DNA of 64,000 bases from Phallusia fumigata (GCA_008931825.1 QXVZ01009246.1:1-64000), one strand, 5' to 3'. Shown: positions 37,738 to 49,590, counted from the first letter of the stretch. Program-made: numbers and translations. The notes: generated by a model not told the origin, from the sequence alone.

Positions 37738-38757
37738 GTGTTGGTACAACTGACATTAATCCTTTATTGTGGCAATTTAAATGTGTAATTTTTATGTTCT
37801 TGTGAATACCATTGTCATTCTCTGCAAATTACTCACTTGTTTGCACAGTGGTTCTACAGAACCCCCTTTTTAAAACAGGGGTTATTAACCAGTGGGACAT
37901 ATGTTCATGGGGGATGTGACATGAGGATGCTTTTCCACAATCCTTTGGGGTAGTTTATTCATGAGATATTACAGAAGGGGGTACAAGAACTGGTTGCTTA
38001 TTGAAAAGGGTGCTGACAAGGAAAAAGGTTAGAAATCGGGAGATTAAAAACTATGCTTTCTATGTTTGGAAAGTTGTAGTTGTAATTGCAAAAATCAGCA
38101 GAAATTTGCATTTGTTAACAACCTAAGCATAAACTTCTTTAGTCTCAGAGTCACATGTAGGGCTACAAGAAGTTAAATTTGCAGCCAGGACAATCTGTTG
38201 CAGGTCCTGTACAAGCTAGCCAGTCAAACTGCTCAATAATTTGTTTCTCCTAATGAATTGTATACAATTACTTTGAGCAATGTACACTTTGTTGCTTGAA
38301 TCAGTCACTGCCATTGATGTTTACCTGATGGCTAATTTAATCAAGTGGTTTGTGATTGTCAAATATCTGGCAGGTCCAATTATAAAGCATGTTGTGTATG
38401 CCTTTCTTGTCAACCATACTAAGTAGGAGTTTTCCAGACAGCTACACAAAGAAGATTTATTTGACATCAACATGTAAACAAAATAAGTCTGTCATATCAG
38501 ATTTAAACAATATGCGTCCCATTCATGGAAGGGCACCCATAATTACCAAAATGAAAAAGACAATTTTTAGGGGTATGTTTTTTACCTATGTAAGTGCATG
38601 TATAGTACAAGAGCAATATCGGATATGACACTTTTACAGACAGTTTAGTACCATACATGGTCTAATCGTCTTGCATTCAATTTTTAAAGCAAGTCGTTGG
38701 AAAAGTTAATTCCTTTTCCACCTTCAATACATTGCCCACATGATGGTGTTTATAGTT
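37738..38757. other. Convergent intergenic between NUBP1 and DPM3
   Basis: Both flanking genes end here. Near 37847-37915 a CAGTGGTTCTACAG and AACCAGTGGGACATATG resemble a small decayed hAT-type MITE, but the ends are not clear. No further gene seen. Confidence 0.4.
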
Positions 38758-39036
38758 TTATGAGAAAGTCATTCCTTTTCTTTTTAAATCTTCTTTTGCT
38801 TCTTCAATTTGTAACTTAAGTTCTTTTGCAGCAGCAGGACAATCATTGAAGGTTAAGACTCTGTAGAGTATCGCACCCAATGAATAAAGACCAAATCCAA
38901 TTATAAGTAGAAAGGGAAGTGGTAAAATCACGTTGTAGACAGCCACTGGAATGTTTTCCACCAATTCACACACAACTGTTGTCCAAACTGCAACAATCAG
39001 TCCGACACCTAAAAGCCATTCCATTAACTTTGTCAT
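38758..39036 (-). CDS. DPM3: Dolichol-phosphate mannosyltransferase subunit 3
   Basis: 92 residues, exactly the length of human DPM3, starting MTKLMEWLLGVG as in the human MTKLAQWLWG. The upstream in-frame Met at 39162 is less likely; the intervening sequence includes an acceptor-like tttcgcag ending at 39099, so the ATG at 39036 lies in the exon after a 5' UTR splice. Two membrane segments (about 5-27 and 36-57) are followed by YRVLTFNDCPAAAKELKLQI and a short amphipathic tail. Known: DPM3 is a small ER-membrane protein that tethers the catalytic DPM1, giving dolichol-phosphate mannose for N-glycosylation, GPI anchors and O-mannosylation. The C-terminal coiled region that contacts DPM1 is well preserved. 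Coding part is intronless. Confidence 0.95.
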   Translation of the reverse strand: MTKLMEWLLGVGLIVAVWTTVVCELVENIPVAVYNVILPLPFLLIIGFGLYSLGAILYRVLTFNDCPAAAKELKLQIEEAKEDLKRKGMTFS

Positions 39037-39099
39037 TGTCTTTAGGTTGAAACAAATTTGAAAAAAGCCAAATCCAGAAATGCACAAGGTTTTGTTGCC

Positions 39100-41105
39100 T
39101 GCGAAAGTATTAGAGAAACAATTGTAATAAAGTAACATAGTAAAGTCTACGAATGTTTGCATGAAACAAAACTTCTAGACGTCAGTTTAAAGCTAATTCA
39201 TAACTATAAGAAACAGTAATGGGAAAAGCAGCGAAAGTAAAAAAACAATGGTCATTTTTTGGAAACAATCAATGTATCTCATATATTTCGCCCCAACTCA
39301 TACCCACATAGCCAAGTACGACCCCAGTTTATTACGGCATCAAAACAACCTACACACGTCATCACGGATCACATCATCACGATTCTTAATTCTCGTGAAG
39401 GATGAAAAACCGCCGTGGCAATAACAACATGGTACTCACACTGGTTCATGCAGGTACTTGCCCAAGCAGATTGTTTTGGAGTCATCATCAGAGTCAGTAG
39501 GCCCACACCTTAAAACCCTACAAGTCCACTAATGAATTGAGTTTATTTTGCTTGGTGAAAGAAACCGTAGCGACACAACGGCACTGAAACTATCACCGAG
39601 CCGGAGATAGCTGCGCAACGTAAAAACGTTTTGGATCGCGAAAAAGTGAAGGGCGCAATTGGTGGGTCAAAATTGAACGCACTGCAGCTACACCGTCATT
39701 TGAAGGCGTTATGTGGCGGGGACTCACATCAGAGGGTGAGTTTGGTACAACAGAGAATCAAGAGGAAAAGAAACCACTGAAAAAAACACTGTCGGATACT
39801 GTAGTACGCGTAATGGACTTGAAAGAAGGGTACAGGGCAATTGTTTAAACAGTAGTACGCGTAACGGACTATTATTGTGTTAGAGAAATTCGAGTACTAT
39901 GCTGCTATAGTGTACTGTAGGGTTTGTAATGTTAGGACCCTATGTACCTAACGTGTTCCTACTTGACAATTGGACTCACAATACCTTTGGGTTAGTATTG
40001 TTTATTCAGTTGACACCAACAGACGTAATTTGGAAGGCTCCGGTAGCAAAGATCCTACCAAGCCAGGGCCAAGAGTAGAATCACAACACACGATTACCAA
40101 GCTCAATATATACATAAAACACAACTTCAATAAACCAACATACCATTGCGATCGATCGATAAAATACCATTGCGGTCGGCCACGTAACGCATGCATCCGT
40201 ACCGGGTGCAAGGACAGGTCATTTAGGAGTGGTGGTCACGCGATATAAACAATGTTACAGTACTAATGTTTTCAAGGAATATTTTCTTTTTTTGAAACCA
40301 AACTAAAGAAACACAGATACAATAGAAAACATATGAAAAGGTGATGATGTCCACTTTGTCGGTGGATCCGGATAGGCACATCAGTAAGTATTTCATTTCC
40401 TGGCCAGGGGGAATTACGTCAGGCCTGCCCAACCTTTTAGGTGTTGCGAGTCACCTGCGTGTAAAAAATTGGCAGATCTTGTGTTGTCTGTTGCTAATAC
40501 ATGTAAAATATTGATCCAACCCTGATCATATCACTGCGATTGTTAAGCCAAGTCGAAATCTATACACAACAGAGTCAGATTCAAGTTTTTTGATGTAGAA
40601 CAATTGCAATTGTCGAAAAGTTTTCGACTTTTCGCCTGAAAGCAACCCTCGACGATGCTGTAGCAATCGGAATTATCCTAGGGATTCGCACAACCAAAGA
40701 TATCCATCCGGTCGAAAAGTCGCAGTGACGGTGCGCAGTCATGCGTACAGTGCTAAGAGTGCGGTGGCGGTGCGACACAAAAAAACATTTGCCTGGGCAT
40801 GAATCAGTGATTCCAGTGAATGTACTTAAGTAGCGCAAGTTATCATAAAATTGCTACAGACCCCCGGTGGTTCAGTCTCCGATGGACACTGGTTAAGCTT
40901 TGCTTTTGTTGATAAAAAACATTACTGATTATTTACCGATTATTGAAAAAACATTACTGTTTTAACCGCAATCTCTGTTCAGCAGTAAATCTTGCCAAAC
41001 AGTTAAAAGCAATTTTTGGTTTTGTTTAAAAATAAATAATAATATTGTTGTTTGAGAATTACCACTTTTTCAAACCATTGATTTGTGTAGTTTGCTCAAG
41101 TTAAG
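39100..41105. other. Intergenic between DPM3 and the CRTAP-like gene
   Basis: Contains the DPM3 promoter side and an unassigned stretch with two tacgcgtaa-type repeats (39811 and 39855) and a possible hAT-type end CAGGCCTGCCCAACCTTTT at about 40421. No supported coding exon. Confidence 0.4.
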
Positions 41106-42365
41106 ATGCTGAATTTACTACAATGGTGTTTTGCTGTGGTTATGGTTTGTGGTTTGCCATCTGAGCAACTTGATATTGGTATACCTACTGACATTAAAAT
41201 TCCTTTGGATGATCTATGGGAAATGGGAAAAGAAAGCTATTTTGAAGGAGATTACTCAACAAGCATCAAAATACTTGAAAAGGCATTGGTTACATTCAGA
41301 ATGATGCGCCATGTTGACATTGCATGCAATAGAAAGTGTTTAAAAGCAAATATTACTAAAGATTTGCCAGATCTGGAATTTTCAAAGTACAATGATCTAT
41401 TGGTAATGGGAAACCTTGTTGCTGAAGGCAATTGCCGAAAATTGTGTATTGAAGAACATCCCTATGGAGTATCCATGCAGCAACGACCGTCTGCTAAAGT
41501 GGTGGAGGCTTTTCAACTGAGACAACCTTATGACTTTTTGCAGTTTTCATATTTTAAAACAAACCTTATAAAGCAAGCATGTCAGGCAGTGCAAACATAT
41601 TATCAGGCTCATTTACAAGACAAGGCCACACTTGACAACATTGAGTACTATAAGACTCTGGACAATGTTACGGATGCTGATTTCAAGGATTTGGAAGCCA
41701 CTAAATTTTACAAATACTTTGTTGCGGGTGTGGATGCATACACAGCAAAAAACTACAAGGAAGTTGTGACTAATATAGAAAAGGCACTTACAGAGTATTT
41801 TATAGAGCATGAAGAGTGTGAATTGCTTTGTTATAAACCTCACTTACACAACCATTTTAGGAGGTTTTATAGAGCCCTTTCTGGGCAGTATATTGAATAC
41901 TTGGGATGTTGTCTGGCTTGCCAAGATAAACTTAACCCAGTAGTATCTGGGTATACTGTTGAAAAAGTTCTATCCAGATGCTATGCATACCTACAGTTTT
42001 CATACTACCAGCTAGGCAATGTTCAAATGGCTGCTCCATGTGCTGCAGCTACAGTGCTTTTAAATCCAGATGACAAGGATGCACAAAAAAACATGAAGTT
42101 TTATGTGAATTCTGCACCACAGCACAAGTTATCAACAACAGTGCACCTTAGCCCCAGGGCTGATGCAGTAAAATTTCATAAACATCTTACCGCTTTGTTT
42201 CAGATGCAAAATGAGTGCTATGAAGTGTTTGACAATGCTGATGAAAGTGATATAGATGAGACTGAAGATCTTAGTTCTGAACATATTGAAAATGATGTCC
42301 TAAACGACCTTAATGAAAAGATTATGAAAAGAATTGAGGAAAGACTGGAACACATAAATACTTAA
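41106..42365 (+). CDS. CRTAP: Leprecan-family ER protein, CRTAP/P3H4-like, single exon
   Basis: 419 codons, no intron; an in-frame TAG six codons upstream fixes the start. Signal peptide MLNLLQWCFAVVMVCGLPSE. Four Cys-x3-Cys motifs (CNRKC, CRKLC, CELLC, CCLAC), which mark the leprecan family, sit beside TPR-like helical repeats with YDFLQFSYFKTNLIKQA and CYAYLQFSYYQLG. An acidic C-terminus follows. It stops before any 2-oxoglutarate dioxygenase domain, like CRTAP (401 residues) and P3H4/SC65, not the P3H1-3 enzymes. Known: CRTAP forms the collagen prolyl 3-hydroxylation complex with P3H1 and cyclophilin B in the ER; P3H4 works with P3H3 and lysyl hydroxylase. I cannot say which of the two this is. 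No KDEL-type tail. Vertebrate CRTAP has several exons, so intron loss is likely. An AATAAA near 42741 probably ends it. Confidence 0.88.
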   Translation: MLNLLQWCFAVVMVCGLPSEQLDIGIPTDIKIPLDDLWEMGKESYFEGDYSTSIKILEKALVTFRMMRHVDIACNRKCLKANITKDLPDLEFSKYNDLLVMGNLVAEGNCRKLCIEEHPYGVSMQQRPSAKVVEAFQLRQPYDFLQFSYFKTNLIKQACQAVQTYYQAHLQDKATLDNIEYYKTLDNVTDADFKDLEATKFYKYFVAGVDAYTAKNYKEVVTNIEKALTEYFIEHEECELLCYKPHLHNHFRRFYRALSGQYIEYLGCCLACQDKLNPVVSGYTVEKVLSRCYAYLQFSYYQLGNVQMAAPCAAATVLLNPDDKDAQKNMKFYVNSAPQHKLSTTVHLSPRADAVKFHKHLTALFQMQNECYEVFDNADESDIDETEDLSSEHIENDVLNDLNEKIMKRIEERLEHINT

Positions 42366-42867
42366 ATTTCTCAATAGCTTTTTCAAGTGATGTTTTAAAT
42401 TACAATATTGGCCTTGTTTATTAGCACCATATTGATAAGTACTTTGTTCAGTATTACTGTTTAGTGTTACTTTACACATGGACATGTGAAACTAACAGTG
42501 GTATGTAAATTTCCACATCAAGAAAACAGGCAAAAATGTCTGTGTATTTTTTGGGGGGTAATGTGTATTTTTTATTCGAAACTAACAGCCCAAACAAATT
42601 TGTCTTGTTTATGCAGTACACACAATTACTTTGTTTGATATCAATTTTTGTATTCTTCTGTGGAGTGCAATTGTTGATTATATTGTTTTTCATACATGTG
42701 TCATGTGGTGCCTAAGCACATCTGTTCGTGCTTGCAGTAAATAAAATTTTCAGTATTACCCACATTTGGGACCACTAAACGCTTTAAATATATATGTTCT
42801 GCATATTTACTATTTTCTATGCTTTTTCAGCTCCCTGGCCAACAATGTAGTGCACAACTTCTACATC

Positions 42868-44039
42868 ATGGCAAGAAAGATAGGAGATATCAATGCAAAA
42901 ATTGCATACATTACCAATCCTAAATCTGGGCCTATTTTGAAAATGAAAAGACCATTATACCTTCGTGACATACCCAATTATTCATCAAAACGGAATACAA
43001 ATGGTATGCCATATTACAAATCAACATGTGTACAGTTGGTTACATTGTAAAGTGATAGTTGTGCTCCTAATTTAGTGTACACATGTCAAGATGAGGTCAC
43101 CAACTTTTATGAGTGCATGAAGCAAAATGACTACCAAGAACAACATTGTGTGGACCAACTAAAAGCTATGCTGACATGTGAAGCAGAAATGAAGGTTGGA
43201 ATTATGGTTCCATTGGGACACGTATTGTTTTTAATAATGCTTTGAAATAGAAAGTGACATAAAACCATGGTGTTAAATTTACCAGTCTTTTAAAACTTTT
43301 TTGTTTTTAACATTGTCTTCAGGTAAACTTGAAGCATTTTGTGAAATACTTGTTTTGTTTGTTTCATTTTAATTCTTGGTAAATAAATCAATGCCATCAA
43401 ACTACTTAAGCCAGTTGTCCTAACCAATCAGCTAACTTGGGAGACAATGTCAATGCATTTGACAGTGGGTATATTAATTTACCTTTACATTCACTTAAAG
43501 CAGTGTTTCTCAAACTTTTTTTGCCCAAGGACCACTTCATCTTCGAATTTTATTCTGAGGAGCACCAAACAGATTTTCATTCTAACATGCTCACAAAACA
43601 GGCAATTTTACAAACCCATGCCTAGTTTAAGTCATATTTTCACGGACCACCATGAGGGGATGGTGGAGTGGTCCGTGGACCATACTTTGAGAATCACTGA
43701 CTTAAAACATTGTTTTTTGTTTTTTTAATGTACACATATTTTTCATCCAGTTTATTCTTTTTAAATAATTGTCCTTATTTCACTGCATAGGAAAAGATGC
43801 CACCAAAGAAAACCAAAACAAAAAAAGGAAAACAACCTAAGAAGGATCATGCACCAGAAACAGAAAATGCAAAACTTTCACGTATCTATCAGAGTTTTCC
43901 TAATCCTGTCAACAAGAAATCGCTTATAAAACAGCGTAATATTTACCAGACCTCTCCTCAACAGTTAATTCAAACCATTCCTTTTAAAGAAAGAGGAGGA
44001 ACAAAACCCATTTTAAAAAGTGATGATCACACAAGCTGA
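42868..44039 (+). CDS. CHCHD1: CHCHD1 / mitochondrial small-subunit ribosomal protein mS37, three exons
   Basis: Exons 42868-43003, 43076-43194, 43791-44039; frame kept, 167 residues. Exon 1 has a basic start MARKIGDINAKIAYITNPKS with PILKMKRPLYLRD, comparable to the PVLKPNKPLIL of human CHCHD1. Exon 2 holds a twin Cys-x9-Cys CHCH domain (C..QDEVTNFYE..C and C..VDQLKAMLT..C). Exon 3 has a Lys-rich stretch, then LSRIYQSFPNPVNK, matching the human KLNKLLQRFPNK, and then about 45 extra residues. Known: this protein (mS37/MRPS37) is imported through the MIA40 pathway and sits in the mitochondrial ribosome. Odd: human CHCHD1 is 118 residues and ends just after the FPNK motif; the tail here is an extension. 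An acceptor-like tract ending at 42831 suggests a 5' UTR intron or trans-splice. A MITE lies in intron 2. Confidence 0.85.
43501..43699. mobile_element. hAT-type MITE in CHCHD1 intron 2, with 8-bp target duplication
   Basis: 199 bp; ends CAGTGTTTCTCAAACTTT and its near complement ACTTTGAGAATCACTG; inner inverted GGACCAC. Flanks ACTTAAAG (43493-43500) and ACTTAAAA (43700-43707) form an 8-bp target duplication with one change. Non-coding. Confidence 0.75.
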
Positions 44040-45852
44040 AAGTTTCCAACAGAAACTTACTTTGTTTGCAAAATGGGATGTGATATTAGGTTTGGTGCTG
44101 AAAGATTCTATATTTTATAGCATGTCCAAGTTTTATGAACGGGTATGAAAAGTGTATTATGGAGTTCAAAAAACTCGAATTAAAAACGAATTGAAATATA
44201 TTGTTGTCTGCCATTGTGGCTGGCTAGTAATTTTGACTATTTTGACATTGTTTTAGATAAATTATGTTTTTCTTTATCCAAAGACCAAAAGACAGTCTAA
44301 ATACATAAAAAAAACGCAAGTTGAATGCTTCGTTTGTCCTAGTTATGATACAAAAGCTGATTTAATCCATGACTCATGCTCGGTCAATAAACTATGCAAC
44401 AAATGCCTGCAGTGCCTTTCCAAGACACCACAAAATAAGATAAAAAAGTAACTAGAAGGGTGGCTTTCACCACATTGCCTTTCCATTTACACTATCACTC
44501 AATTTATCAAGGATATATATATTCACTACATTATTTCACATTGGGTCCCATTGTTACCTAGGCTTTTTATGGCATTAATGTTTCTACAGGCAGAAACGAA
44601 TGGATCCCCACACATGCAAAGTCAAGGATTAAGCATTCATCCAGTTATATACATGTCAAAATTGTGGCAGATATTTTAAATAAGTCGTGTATAATCTGTT
44701 CAATTGGTAATTAGAAAAAAATATCTAAGAAAACGGAATGGCACACCACTGTGGCCCAAACTACATACCTTTCAGGCCCAACAAGTCAACTTTTGGGACT
44801 TTAGAGTTAAACACAGCATATGATGTATCACAATGGCATGTTCTCAAAGCTGTCCAACATTCGTTCAGTTCAGGGAAGGGATCCCATAATAACAGTTTAG
44901 ATAAAAAAAATAGTGCAAAAATATTTTTCAGTACTCACTCCCTTTTCCACACCTTACTACTGCATCTTCAGTTTAATTACACATCAAGAACATAGCTATT
45001 TTTTGAAAATAAGATTATTTGTTGAAAATATTTTCAAGAACATGGTCCGCTTAAAAAAAGCAATTTTTGTCAGAAATGTTTAAAGCTGTATTTTTTGTTT
45101 ACATCTACCTGCTGAACTAGATTGCAAGTTCATAGTTGCTTTTATCTGGTCTTGTACTTTCTCCATTTACATTGATGATTTTGCATGAAACTCTCTGCTT
45201 TAACAAGTTTGATATGTATTTTTCTTTGGTTGAATATAAGTACATGGAAAGGTGGTAAAAAAGTAAGTGTAAACATGCCTTAACATTAACCATTCAGCAC
45301 TCCTACAATGCAGTGTCAGTGTGCTTCAATTAAACACAGTCTTAAATAAACAATGTTGCTTAAGCCACAGTGTTGATTTTTTTATCAGATCTTCTTTACA
45401 AGTAACAGAATATGTAAGTAATCTACAAATGCTAGACTGGCACCACGATTTTACACAATGAAAAAAACTGATGATGCCACTTGTTTAACAAAATCAATTT
45501 CTATAATTCACAATAAGTACACAGACTTGTTTAATTGTGCTGTAGCTTCAGTTTTATAACACATATTTAAAAAGAAAAAATGGTTTCAACACCAATTACC
45601 ACAAACATGCGTAAAAAACTACAGTATTCTGCTTCACTGCTGATGTGGCAATTACAGACAAAAGAAATTGCCACCCACAAAATGTACAAATGCAAGGCAT
45701 AAAAATACACAAACACACACATTAGATAACAGTGAAACTTCTTGTCTAGTGACTGGTAGACTACTTTTTTATTGCATAGACCCAACAAAAACAGATAAAT
45801 TTCTCAAAATATGTGTTTGTCATGGATACAGATTTTTAGCAGCAGAAGCTGA
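44040..45852. other. Intergenic between CHCHD1 and the OTUD1-like gene
   Basis: Both genes end into this stretch. It contains an inverted copy of the 128-bp-monomer repeat family (44452-44889) and AT-rich sequence. No coding exon seen. Confidence 0.45.
44452..44889 (-). repeat. 128-bp-monomer repeat family, short minus-strand copy
   Basis: Reads as the complement: CTAGAAGGGTGGCTTTCACC (tail) at 44452, the CTGCAGAAAC-type tail block near 44590, about one to two monomers, and the head palindrome complement GGGAAGGGATCCCATAAT ending near 44889. A shortened copy, which defines both element ends. Confidence 0.65.
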
Positions 45853-48242
45853 TCAAGCATAATCATCACCATATCGTTCTTCAAATGCCCGCTGCTCTTC
45901 TTGTTGTTGCAAGGATAGAGCAAGCTGTTCATCACTCAGTACATTACATTGTTTATCAACCCTTGATGTCTCATTAGAATCAGACACAGTATTTGTGCCA
46001 GATGTTGCCTTATTGGAGACTAAATGCTTGATGCAACCGGTGATGCCAGATAGCACTCCCTGTAATATTGAAAACATGGTAAAGTACCATATACTATGTA
46101 CAGACTATAATAAGCTGTCTATGATGTTATGTCATAAGTCACCAAAGACTTAACCACAATAGTAAATTTCGTTGAAGTCTGTTATGGATGTTTAAAAGAA
46201 ATTTGCACAGTTAAATGCATTTCTTTCCAGTAAACATTTTCCCAGGCAAACTACCATTTTTAAAATTTTGTTTGGTCAAGCAATTTATCATTACTGCCTT
46301 ACACCAGTCTCCTCGGATGCAATCTGCTGTGCAAGTTTTTCATCTTTTTTCATTCTTTCTGTGGTTTCCTTTACCCACTCATCATAATGAACATTCTCCA
46401 TCTTGTGGTCAAGGATTAAATCATAATGTCCATTGGACAACCAAGACAACCAGACAGTGTCTTTAGGGGTTATTTTACCCCCCACTGGGTGAAAGTGGTG
46501 CAGTGTTACATGAACCTTGTTGTTAGTTGAAGTTCCACCTAAAATGTTTACTTGCTGATTATTGATGTCCAAAGTACAGGGGCAGGGCATTAAATGCAAT
46601 GCTTATCACTTACCGGTGACTATAATTACATTGATATCCAGCATTTGTGTGATCGCTAGGATTTCAGTGTAACTAGCCCATGTGGAATCCCTAGATGCAG
46701 CCTTCAGAAACTCCCAGGCATCCCCTTCAATGATGTCCTAAAAGACATAAATATACTGTTGATTGTATATGTATCAAACATGATAAAATGAGAATAGAAA
46801 CTCAACTTGAAATCATCAATGTTGTTCTGTATGTGATGAACCACCTCCCTTCGGAGTACCATATGTTGTGATTGATCATGGACTAGCGCTTGGGCAAGAG
46901 CACGATACAAGCAGTTTCCATCCGGAACAATTAAATACCTGTTTCATGCACTACATTGTATCCAAACCTTTGTAGTGACCCATTGTGCTATGTTTGCTTA
47001 AACGACCAGTAGACCCTTAACATTACAAGTTTACATAGTAAATTTTTTATATGTATAAATACCTATAAAGACCATGGTTTTTCCATAGAAATTCATCTTG
47101 TGCATTAATCTCTTGCAGTACTCTATTTTGTCTTTCACTGGGATAGACATTTTGGGACTGTGTACTTTTATGTGTGAAATGTTCATGCTCTTTAGCCTTA
47201 TCCACCTTAGATGAACTTGATTGGTACTCGACAGGACTGTTTGAAACATTTCGGTGCAAACCATCCTCATCAGACAAACTGAATGATGGTACTCTTGTGA
47301 ATGAAGGTCGTCTGGCAAAACATAAGAACTAAGTTTTTCCTCAATCAGGTTTAACTTATTCTTAAATTTTGCTGTTGTGATTTAGATGATCGATTTCAAA
47401 ATTTGATGGTACCCTGGCTGCAAGGTATGTATACCTATGTATATTACAAACAATGTAATGAAAAGATAAAACCAAAGTTTGGAGGCTGTTGGTGAGAGAA
47501 AACCTCATTAAAAGTAAAACAAAGTTTACCTTTAAAAATAAATCTTTTTTTCTGAATTGGACAGCTCGCACAAACAAATTATGTATTTGGATCATCTAGG
47601 ACTAGTAAACCATAGTGATTATTTATTGCTTCCTTGCCACCCAATTAACAAATACTTATTTTTCCAAATGTTTTATCAAAGTAGCAGAAATAAACTATTG
47701 ATTGATTGATACTGTATTTAATGTATTATTAAACAGTAGATTGTGTAGCTATGTAGCTTCCAAACTTCATGCTCTTAGCCAAAGGGACCTGTTTTGCAAG
47801 CGATTATTGCAAACTTTTGTATGTATAGTGTTATTGCAGCATCATGTCCTACCCAGGCTTCAATCCTAACCACCACAAACAGTTTTAATGCGATAAGCTA
47901 ACAGGACAAGGCAGGGCAGGGTCCAAATACCCGGGGCACAGAATACTTAGTTTATGATTAAATGCAAAATCCTGTACAAAAATGGTCTAAATTTGGAATG
48001 GTTGATGTCAGTTACCAGATAGCATACATATATACAAGCAACTGTGATGCCAACAGATAAACCTAAGGTCCAAATAAATTTTACCTATTTATATTTCATT
48101 GTGTTTGCAGGGAATTGGAGTATCAAACAATAAATTACCTGACAATTTCTGAGGGTTGGCTCTCTGCATTGACCCACCATTCGTTCAACATCTGCCATGG
48201 GTAAATTAATGGAATACCACAAGTTGTATTTAGATGTGCCAT
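45853..48242 (-). CDS. OTUD1: OTUD1-like deubiquitinase, six coding exons
   Basis: Exons 48139-48242, 47063-47311, 46806-46938, 46614-46737, 46303-46538, 45853-46059; 350 residues. OTU domain: catalytic loop IVPDGNCLYRALAQAL (Asp and Cys), VVHHIQNNIDDF, IIEGDAWEFLKAASRDSTWA, and catalytic His in VWLSWLSNGHYDLILDH. A ubiquitin-interacting-like helix SDEQLALSLQQQEEQ is near the C-terminus, as in OTUD1. Human OTUD1 shares IEGDVGEF, IWLSWLSNGHYDAVFDH and the C-terminal UIM order but is longer (481) with a low-complexity N-terminus. Known: OTUD1 cleaves K63-linked ubiquitin chains and dampens innate immune and other signalling. Odd: the donor after exon 3 reads AAG|TTGAGT; a GT is needed, and AAG|GTGAGT would be perfect, so this allele or read seems to carry a G-to-T at +1. 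All other junctions are GT-AG and in phase. Confidence 0.88.
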
Positions 48243-48469
48243 AACAATCGTCTTACACCATCTGTAAAAACACTGTTTGCAGTAAACTTATTAATAAAAA
48301 CATAGTGACCTCCCCAGGCCATTCGCGGTTACTGTTTCTCTCTTGGTCCCCTTTTGCAAAGTTTTGGACTGACTGAAAGTTGCAATCTCAAATTGCCAAT
48401 AAATTCTACGGCAGTAACATTTCTTGATCTTTAACTAGGAAACAGACAGTGCAACCTTATTTACTAATC

Positions 48470-49026
48470 CAGTGGTTCCTCAACTTTTTTAGCTTGTGGC
48501 ATACTAGGGAACTATATTTATTTTCGCGGCAAACTTTGCAAACCAATAAGACGAAAAGTTGTTCAAATAGATTTATTTTGCTTCAATGCGACAATATTTA
48601 AGCTTGTACCGTTGCTGAGCTGCCTCTTTCTGTTTAGATAGTTAAGGCTTTTCAAAATATTTTTCCATCGCTAATTTTAAGTTATTTCAAGCAATTACTA
48701 ATGAGAACTGATATTCACTGCAATACATCAGTGAGTCTTTCGCACCATCAACTCTTTATTATTTTGTTACAATTAACGAAAGAAGGCAATTGTTCGCAAT
48801 CAATTCCCATTATTGCTGTCGATTATTATTGATGCGTCACGCTAACACCGTGAGGTAAAAAGCTGTATCGAAACAACATACGATTAGTTTTTTCTGTACT
48901 GTTCCAGACAAATATTCCGTAAAATATTAGACGCAAAATCAAATGAGACTACAAAACGAAAATTTCCCGGCACACTTGAAAGTTGGAAAGCTCTCGTGTA
49001 GTGTGCAGCGGCACACAGTTTCACTG
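48470..49026. mobile_element. hAT-like non-autonomous element
   Basis: Starts CAGTGGTTCCTCAACTTTTT followed by GCTTGTGGCATACTAGGG, and ends with GCGGCACACAGTTTCACTG, a shortened complement of the left end. About 557 bp without coding capacity. The flanking 8-mers (tactaatc / ccaatcac) do not match well, so the right boundary is uncertain. Confidence 0.5.
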
Positions 49027-49507
49027 CCAATCACAACATCCCGAGAATAATGACGTCACGTCACTCACGTGTCACATGTCTCAGTGCACAAAATATCGAT
49101 AAAACATTGTTTAAACAAATCCGAATTTCTATTTGCGCATATCGTTACATGGATTGGGAATTTGGGACGCACATACACACTTCAGTTGTAAGTCAAATCC
49201 AAAACGGAAAATGTTTCTGTCATGGCAAGGCGAACAGGCATACGTTAGGAAATTGTTATCTTGGAAACATTTATTGCAGAAAAAGGTCGGTTTGTTGATT
49301 GAAAATAAGAACTTGTAGCTTGTTTGAGACATCAATTTAGTTGTAGGTGTGTTTGTTTCATTTTTATCCTCTGGAGCGGACCAGTACGTATAATGTGTTT
49401 TATGGTCGCATTTTTTATTTGATTCTTTCAAAGTTGGTGACTGCAATTTGGGTCAACCCATCAGAGCCACTAGATTTGAGCAAAGTCGCTTAAGTTTTTG
49501 CAAAGGA

Positions 49508-49590
49508 AATCACAATCGACCGAGACGGGATCAGAACCCACAACCTTGCGAGCACAAGGCAGTCGCCCTAACCACTCAGCCAGCTTGACG
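49508..49590 (-). repeat. tRNA-derived SINE head or tRNA pseudogene
   Basis: On the minus strand: a pol III A-box-like TGGCTGAGTGGTTAGGGCG, an anticodon-arm-like hairpin CCTTG-tgctcg-CAAGG, and a B-box-like GGTTCTGATCCCG. The acceptor ends do not pair, and the anticodon loop is six bases, so it is not a working tRNA. A related A-box fragment (TTAGCTGATTGGTTAGGAC, minus) is at about 43408-43436. Confidence 0.6.

Noticed and set aside
39811-40250. Frame 39970-40248 and tacgcgtaa repeats as a gene or element
   Set aside because: No domain, ends or splice sites; left as unassigned intergenic DNA.
40417-40600. Possible hAT element starting CAGGCCTGCCCAACCTTTT
   Set aside because: Only one end is visible; no matching right end or target duplication could be found.
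47031-47318. 95-codon frame overlapping OTUD1-like exon 2
   Set aside because: It is another frame of the real exon 47063-47311, whose correct frame is set by the flanking splice phases.
49508-49590. Functional tRNA gene
   Set aside because: A- and B-box-like parts exist, but acceptor stems do not pair and the anticodon loop is the wrong size; better as a SINE head.
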